Assembly (NCBI GenBank): GCA_028583405.1 | Contig: JAPTMU010000032.1 | Span: forward strand, 496,001 to 560,000 | Length of the DNA: 64,000 nt | Direction of reading: 5' to 3' | Origin: Pogonophryne albipinna | Taxonomy: Eukaryota > Chordata > Actinopteri > Perciformes > Artedidraconidae | In this document: one piece after another, positions 57,628 to 64,000 of the stretch | Numbering within the stretch: position 1 is the first letter of the stretch | How the letters are laid out: each line of letters begins with the position of its first letter | Translations under genes and position numbers: made by a program | The notes under the pieces: generated by a model | Seen by the model: the letters and a program-made list of their open reading frames with translations, nothing else | The model's database searches: none | Told to the model about the DNA's origin: nothing

Positions 57628-58499
57628 TGATTCATTTGTTTTAATTAATATATTCAAGACTGATCTAGTCTTTAATGAAACTCAAAGCTGAGAAACATGC
57701 TACATCTCCTTTTTTGGAACGATTTATATTGTGGTAGAGTAAGGCTATATGAAATGAACATGAATATTAGAGCTTGATATTTTTTCTTGCCTCTCCCTTA
57801 TCCAGTTCCCTTAAAGGTCAACATTGTCAGAAGAGTTTGTAATTAATCAACGGTGCAAATTCATGGGTGAAAGTGATCCAAAGTTGACTTCAACATGAAA
57901 GCATTTGTAAATTCACCGTTCACAGGGATTCTACGGCAATGAGTCCATGGATTCAGCCTGAAACTTGTGCAGGGTGAGAAAGGAGCAGGCTCTCAACTTC
58001 CTGCTCAAGATCCTTTTTGGTACTTCTCTCAATTTTCATATTAACCGGATGCTAAACCATGCCTTCAAAAAGGGTCTGTTTGAAAATGTGATACCATTAT
58101 CCCTATGTTTGAAACGCATTTCGTTCCCTCACTCTCTATGACGGACAGCTTTTTCCTCTGCCTTGGTCTGACCATACATAACAACTATAAATAATTTGTT
58201 GTCTGACACGGCCCTGGCTAACCCCTTAAGGAGATCTTCCAATAAATGATAAGGATGGAAACAGGACAGATCAAAAATCATCGCATGTACGAAAAGACCG
58301 TCAACCAAAGAACAATTATGACAAGTGAACATGGCCCAAAATCTCATCTCATACAAGCACAATTCTGTAGTGTGTCTATAAATGTACCAAAGCAGCTCGG
58401 ATGGTCGGACTCCATACCAGGTCATGTTGATAGTTCATAATAACTCTCACTGCCAGAAGGGGAGACAAAGCCCACAGTGTTGACATCTATAAAGCAAGT
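57628..58499. other. Unassigned stretch between hAT copy 2 and LINE
   Basis: The minus-strand ORF at 58129-58425 (98 residues, MTWYGVRPSELLWYIYRHTT) has no start context or domain I recognise. No repeat ends were found. Confidence 0.3.
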
Positions 58500-59520
58500 T
58501 AACCTAGACTCCTGCTCGATTTGAGAGCAGCCAGGCTGGGGGTGCAGAGAAGGATCAGGAGCCCTGCCCTTTTGCTTTAAACAGGGCAGATGTGTGCAAA
58601 TCCTTTAAAGGGGTTAACCCACACAAGGCTCCTGGACCTGATGGCATCCCTGGCCGTGTTCTCAGGGTGTGTGCAGTTCAGCTGGCAGAGGTGTTCACAG
58701 ACATCTTCAACAGGTCGCTGCTGCAGTCCCCACATGTTTGAAACACTCCACCATCGTTGCTGTCCCCAAAAAGACAAAAATCACCAGCCTCAATGACTAC
58801 CGCCCAGTAGCACTCACCTCCATCATCATGAAGTGCTTTGAGCGGTTAGTCAAAACCTTCATCACCTCCTCCCTCCCTGACTCTTTGGACCCCCTGCAGT
58901 TTGCCTCCAGAGCAAACAGGTCCACAGACGGCGCCATAGCCCCCCCCCCCTCCACACTGCCCTCTCACACCTGGACCAGAGGAACACATATGTGAGAATG
59001 CTGTTCATTGATTACAGTTCAGCTTTCAACATCATTGTGCCCTCCAAGCTGGCAATCAAGCTCAGAGACCTCGGGCTCAACAGTGCCCTCTGTGACTGGA
59101 TCCTGAACTTCCTGACGGGCAGACCCCAGGCAGTGCGGGTGGGAAACATCACATCCTCCACCCTTATCCTTAACACCGGAGCCCCTCAAGGCTGCGTGCT
59201 CAGCCCTCTCCTCTACTCCCTGTTCACTCTCGACTGCGTGGCCACACACAGCTCCAACACCATCGTGAAGTTTGCTGACGACACAACCGTCATCGGCCAG
59301 ATCACAGACGGCGACGAGACGGCGTACAGAGAGGAGGTCGAAAACCTGACATCTTGGTGCCAGGATAACAACCTCCATCTCAACGTCAGCAAAACCAAGG
59401 AGCTGATTGTGGACTACAGGAAGCAGCAGAGAGAGGGATAATCCCCCATCGCCATCAATGGGACTACGGTAGAGAGAGACAGCAGCTTCAGGTTGCTTGG
59501 TGTCCACATCACTGAGGACC

Positions 59521-59640
59521 TGACATGGACTCATCACTGAGGACCTGACATGGACTCATCACTGAGGATCTGACATGGACTCATCACAGAGGACCTGACA
59601 TGGACTCATCACAGAGGACCTGACATGGACTCTTCACACC
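59521..59640 (+). repeat. 25-bp minisatellite inside the LINE RT
   Basis: The unit TGACATGGACTCATCACTGA plus GGACC occurs four times (59521, 59546, 59571, 59596) with one or two changes, then partially. A single unit is expected in the LINE (THITEDLTWSSH-type coding), so it is an expansion. Confidence 0.95.
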
Positions 59641-59726
59641 ACCACCATCACCAAAACAGCTCGACAGCAGCTCTTCTTCCTCCGCAGGCTGAGGAGGTTC
59701 AACATGGACTCCAGGATACTCTGCAA

Positions 59727-59792
59727 CTTCTACAGGTGCCCCATAGAGAGGGTCCTGACCTTCTACAGGTGCACCATAGAGAGGATCCTGAC
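59727..59792 (+). repeat. 33-bp in-frame duplication inside the LINE RT
   Basis: CTTCTACAGGTGCCCCATAG and the next 13 bases are repeated at 59760-59792 with two differences. The length keeps the reading frame. Confidence 0.9.
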
Positions 59793-59821
59793 TGGCTGCA
59801 TCACGGCCTGGTACGGCAGCT

Positions 59822-62800
59822 CAACCCAGTCTCACGGCATTTCGTGTTATAGTCACGACATGTAATCTATTGATTCGTGTTCACCAACATGATTTCCCCC
59901 TTTTTTTCGTGTCACACAGAACGATTTTAAAAGCAATGTATTTCTATTGGTAGCATGTTTCGTGCCTGCAGCACGTCTTTTTGTCCGTTCGGGTCTTGGA
60001 AGACCGGAAGCTGTGGGGTTCATAAAAACATGTTCTTACTCAATATCAAGCCACGATTATTGTTTTTATTTTAAATCGTATAATGTCGGACTTTTTTTGT
60101 CGTCTGTGAGGAAAATAAATGGGGCTCAGAGCCTCAGGATACGGAAATCTGTATTTTTTAAAATCTTTTTTTCCTTCTAATTTGTTATTCTTTTCAAAAT
60201 AACACACTGTTATTTACTCACCAATAACACACAATTATCCTTGCTTTTATTTATTGGTTTAATTCCATAATTCTCTGGCTTTTTTGGCGTCCGTCAGGAA
60301 CTGAATTTCAAAATAAAAATAACCGGAAACAGACGTAGCATCATTGCGATACACAGCCACTGAACTGATTACCCAAGATCCTCAGCTATGGTTTAAGCTC
60401 GCTGATTGGATGTTTTAGCCGCAATGCATGTAGGGATATGGTGTTCATGCCATATCAAATCCGAAAAACTTTTTTTTTTAAAGAAAATAATACTTTATTC
60501 CGAGTGCTCTTGCTTTTCTCTTTGAAAGTCATCACATAACGGCATTGTAATACACGGTTCGGCTGCATTACATATTACAGATCTGCCGTAGTTCTTTATT
60601 TATAGAGCCCTGATGAGAAGACCTTTGGAAAAACTGGAAGAAATGCCGCCGAAACTGAATACTTGACGTGGATCATAAATATATCAGCAATTAAACAACA
60701 TCTCCAATTCCTCTTCACACAATACGTCTCCTTGCAGTATCAACACTAATTCGGCTGACTTTTACATTTGATTTAATTCGTAGATAGGTTATATTTACAC
60801 CATAACGGTGCACAGCTGATAGAAAAGGACTTGTAGTAAAGATATTACTGATTTTCTTTGAATATAAGAATGTAAATACTGAGTCTGAAATAATATGGCA
60901 ATATGCTGTAAAATTATGTGAAAGCATGAATAAAACTACACATCTTCAGATGTTGTACATACATAAGTGTCCTACACTAATAATACAAAGTTATTATGGC
61001 TGTGTGTACCTTGTGTGCACCGCCTAGTGGTTAAAGCACGTTATTGAATTATTGTTTTTATGTGTTATATTTGATTAAATAAATATTAAGAGTACATACT
61101 TTCATAGGGGGAAAGTAGAAGGTCTGTGATAGAACTATAGAATATAAAAAATCAAGAAGATACTATAAGTGATCTCTACAATAAAACAGTTTAGTGCAGG
61201 ATGTACAAAGATATTAATAGGAGGAGGTGCAAAACAGAAAAACGAATTAACCTTTATTTAAACATTAAATAATACTTTAGATTAAGGTCTTCTTTTAAAT
61301 AATAAAAAAACTTTGGGGGTATCAAAAGATAAATATTAAGCCTGACAAAGTACTTAACGTCTAATATATTGCTTTCCTGCAATGTTAACTATGTTGAAGC
61401 ACTTATTTTAACTGATATTATATACATTAATTATACTCTTATGTATGTAGATAGAATAAGAAATGTGCAGAATGTGACAGTTTAATGGTGGAGGTACACA
61501 CATATTGATAGATGTCTTGTAATGCACTGTTGAGGAACCTGTGACCCAAGTTTTTCATTCATTGCATAACTACACCGTAGTTGTGTATATGATATGTCAA
61601 TAAACCTTTGAAAATCTTGAAATCTTGAAAGGGATGTGCAAAATAGCCATTATACAGTCTTTAATTAACTATTAGTAGAGAATAATGAGTAATGAATGTA
61701 CTTTATAGAGATCTGCAGATAAATGTTTAGTCTTCTCAAGCACCAACTATCAAATACCTCTCCTGATTGTTGGCACTTGACAATCACCTTTCCTGAATTT
61801 TGCTCAGGTGTAACTAAAGTCTGATTTAAGGGTTGTTTATATTTCACATCATTAATCAGAATCTGCAAAGTAACTCAAATAAATGTAGTGGAGTAAAAAT
61901 ACCAAGTTAACCTCTGAATTGTAGTGGAGTAGAATTACAAAGTAACAATGAGCTGTCATGTGGGTATATATTAATGCTGCGCATTATGGACACAAGCGAT
62001 TTTCACCCATTTATTAATTATATGTTTTACATTTGATAACACCAATGTGTTTAATACTGGCAACTTCTAATTGTGGGAAAAACGAAAACGTTCAGTAGAG
62101 ACGTCCCATAGAACATTTTGCGAAACACAATAGCCAGCATGTGTAGTTCTGGGAGGGCGTTTGATTCCAGTTTTGGAAAAGTCTGGCGTGGTTTTGTTCC
62201 ATTTCAAACAGCTGTTTGACGCTGGTGTAACCTTGGCGCACTGCCACTCCAACATCCAATCCCAGAGCTTGAAGATTAATCACGGGGACTGTAGTCCTAA
62301 ACGATAGCTGGGGATTATGGGTAGTGTAGTGTCTTCGGCCATCCTAAACTCCGAAATGTTTTTCGGATTTGATATGGCATTAACACCATATCCCTACATG
62401 CATTGCGGCTAAAACATCCAATCAGCGAGCTTAAACCAAAGCTGAGAATCTTGGGTAATCAGTTCAGTGGCTGTGTATCGCAATGATGCTCGAAATGTCC
62501 CTTACAGGCCTACGTCTGTTTCCGGTTATTTTTATTTTGAAATTCAGTTCCTGACGAACGCCAAAAAAGCCCGAGATTATGGAATTAAACCAATAAATAA
62601 AAACAAGGATAATTGTGTGTTATTGGTGAGTAAATAACAGTGTGTTATTTAGAAAAGAATAACAAATTTGAAGGAAAAAAAGATTTAAAAAATACAGATT
62701 TCAGTATCCTGAGGCTCCGAGCCCCATTTATTTTCCTCACAGACGGTAAAAAAAGTCCGACATTATACGATTTAAAATAAAAACAATAATCGTGGCTTGA

Positions 62801-63024
62801 TATTGAGTAAGAGCATGTTTTTATGAACCCCACAGCTTCCGGTCTTCCAAGACCCGAACGGACAAAAAGGCGTGCTGCAGGCATGAAACATACTACCAAT
62901 ATAAATACATTGCTTTTAAAATCGTTCTGTGTGACACGAAAAAAAGGGGAAAATCATGTTGGTGAACACGAATCAATAGATTACATGTCGTGACTATAAC
63001 ACGAAATGCCGTGAGACTGGGTTG
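59822..63024. mobile_element. 3.2-kb element with about 650-bp terminal inverted repeats
   Basis: The outer ends CAACCCAGTCTCACGGCATT (59822) and the mirrored AATGCCGTGAGACTGGGTTG (63024) begin inverted repeats that run to about 60470 and back from about 62357, roughly 650 bp each. The flanking LINE sequence ggcagct is duplicated (59815-59821, 63025-63031), a 7-bp target duplication. The right arm carries an extra block of about 20 bp near 62490. The 1.9-kb centre is AT-rich and has no transposase; it contains a LINE tail (about 61480-61630). Matching ORFs on both arms (59947-60180 and 62645-62899) are mirror images and not evidence of a gene. Confidence 0.9.
61480..61630 (+). repeat. LINE tail nested in the long-TIR element
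   Basis: GCACTGTTGAGGAACCTGTG, then CACCGTAGTTGTGTATATGA, then GTCAATAAACCTTTGAAAAT with ATCTTGAA repeats. This resembles the L2/Maui-type 3' end at 63480-63570. Only the tail is present. Confidence 0.55.
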
Positions 63025-63294
63025 GGCAGCTGCACCGCCTTCAATCGTAAGGCTTTACAGAGGGTGGTGAAAACTGCAGAGAACATCACCAGGGCGGAGC
63101 TGCCATCCATGGAGGACCTATACTCCCAGCGGCTCAGGAGGAAATCCCTCCAGATTATCAAAGACCCCCATCACCCCAGCCACAAACTGTTCAGTCTGCT
63201 GCCGTCTGGCAGGCGGTACCGCAGCATCCGGACTAAAACCACCAGACTCAGGGACAGTTTCATCCCACAGGCAATAAGACTGTTAAACACCTGA
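63025..63294 (+). pseudogene. L2/Maui-type LINE C-terminus
   Basis: After the duplicated ggcagct the LINE resumes with ALQRVVKTAENITRAELPSM, LRRKSLQIIKDPHHPSHKLF and SLLPSGRRYRSIRTKTTRLR to a stop. This is the usual C-terminal end of fish L2/Maui-type proteins. Confidence 0.85.
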
Positions 63295-63589
63295 ACCGTT
63301 GAAACAACAGCCATAATATCCCATCTGCTACTTAGTAATTATTTATCTAATATATCATTCCAATAGCTTGCATATAAACTCTTATTTCACTACTTCACTT
63401 TTTTTTAACTATTTTTCTTTTTGTATTTACTTTTTAATATTTACTTGCACTATATTTTACTGTTTTTCTGTCTTATTGTGTTGCACTGTTGGAGAAGCCT
63501 GTGACCTAAGATTTTCATCGGCATAACTACTCTGTAGCTATGTTCGTATGACAAATAAAGAACCTTCAACCTCCTGTCAGTGTGCTATT

Positions 63590-63735
63590 TAGATAGCGAA
63601 CTTTAACTATTTAGCTAACTAGCAAAATGTTAACTATTTATCTAACTAGCGAACGTTAGCTATCTATCTCCCAAGCTAGCTAACCCTACCTAAAAAGCTT
63701 TCTAGCAAAATATAGCTATTTAGCTAGCTATGACC
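63590..63735. repeat. AGCTAGCTAAC-rich degenerate repeat
   Basis: TAGCTAAC, TTAGCTA and GCTAGCTA words recur at short irregular intervals with TATTTAGCTA. No coding. The rest to 63965 is unassigned. Confidence 0.6.
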
Positions 63736-63964
63736 AAATGGGTGGCTCTCAAAAATTATTTGTTTTATTATTTATAATGAATGCCCTTTGGTGAAATTTG
63801 CGGTGGATTCCTTTGTCTACGGTCTGGCGAGTCCTCATGACCAGTAACACACAGCTGTGTTTGTTTGAATGCAATGCAGCATTCTCATAGACAGTTTTGG
63901 AACTCCATATTCCTTGTGATTGGTCAAGGATACCATCAGAAGAATTAATGGTCGATGGATGATT

Positions 63965-63965
<1 letters not shown>

Positions 63966-64000
<35 letters not shown>
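63966..64000. repeat. (TG)n microsatellite, cut by window end
   Basis: TG tract continuing past the last base of the window. Confidence 0.95.

Larger units (their letters stand above)
58563..59814 (+). pseudogene. L2/Maui-type reverse transcriptase, broken
   Basis: [20 protein letters not shown] (58605-58664) is followed by a frame change to [20 protein letters not shown] and [20 protein letters not shown]. After another, [20 protein letters not shown] (first catalytic Asp), [16 protein letters not shown] and [13 protein letters not shown] (FADD) are in the frame of 58992-59441, followed by [15 protein letters not shown]. Frameshifts near 58740 and 58960, a stop at 59439-59441 and the tandem expansions disable it. 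Confidence 0.85.
58500..63570 (+). mobile_element. L2/Maui-type LINE split by a long-TIR element
   Basis: RT coding (58563-59441 and beyond) is followed, after a 3.2-kb insertion, by the LINE C-terminus (63025-63294) and 3' UTR ending GACAAATAAAGAACCTTCAAC at 63570. The two halves join exactly at ggcagct, present on both sides of the insertion. The 5' end is truncated before the conserved [13 protein letters not shown] block. It carries two small tandem expansions (59521-59640, 59727-59792). Confidence 0.85.

Noticed and set aside
58129..58425. 98-residue minus-strand ORF as a gene
   Set aside because: No recognisable domain, splice context or neighbour; left as unassigned.
59947..60180. Paired ORFs on the two arms of the long-TIR element (also 62645-62899)
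   Set aside because: They are mirror images caused by the inverted repeat and show no domain, so identity between them is not selection evidence.

Overview
The window looks like a teleost fish (probably percomorph) nuclear genome. The evidence is a split vertebrate gene, fish-typical retroelements (Rex3/RTE, L2-type LINEs, DIRS-type tyrosine-recombinase retrotransposons, tRNA-derived SINEs), dozens of hAT-, TTAA- and other TIR-type DNA transposons, and long (CA)n tracts. No prokaryotic or organellar features were seen.

The only convincing host gene is on the minus strand: four consecutive coding exons of an ADAMTS metalloprotease, best matched to ADAMTS17. In transcript order they are 36053-36158 (metalloprotease, HELGH), 29263-29403 (third zinc histidine and Met-turn), 27025-27175 (start of the disintegrin-like region) and 17401-17502 (continuation). 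All four have consensus GT/AG sites and compatible phases. They leave introns of 6.6, 2.1 and 9.5 kb, plus more than 17 kb downstream and more than 27 kb upstream inside the window. Nearly everything else is intronic or flanking DNA filled with nested mobile elements.

Layout. 1-3593: a promoter/LTR-like stretch, an internally deleted BED-finger hAT element, and repeat tails. 3594-13575: one 10-kb nest framed by a single hAT element with a perfect 8-bp duplication, holding an L2 LINE, a TIR element, a second LINE that is itself split by a Rex3 copy, and an exon-like membrane-protein ORF. 13576-17400: a MITE, another hAT, and a palindromic ACTAGT-rich region. 17401-25100: ADAMTS17 exon D abutting a (TG)n tract, a TIR element, and a nearly complete DIRS retrotransposon with inverted ends. 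25100-36200: a SINE, ADAMTS17 exons C, B and A, several MITEs. 36800-43460: an L2 tail, a decayed second DIRS element split by a hAT, and hAT-like split-gene exons. 43460-54200: simple repeats, three copies of a TTAA-flanked family (one carrying P2X7-C-terminus-like and THAP-like coding fragments) and several hATs. 54200-64000: an 81-nt palindrome, a second copy of the BED-hAT deletion derivative, and an L2/Maui-type LINE split cleanly by a 3.2-kb element with about 650-bp terminal inverted repeats.

The transposon proteins are almost all broken by frameshifts, stops or deletions; the four ADAMTS17 exons look intact. All family assignments come from reading the sequence; no database search was run.
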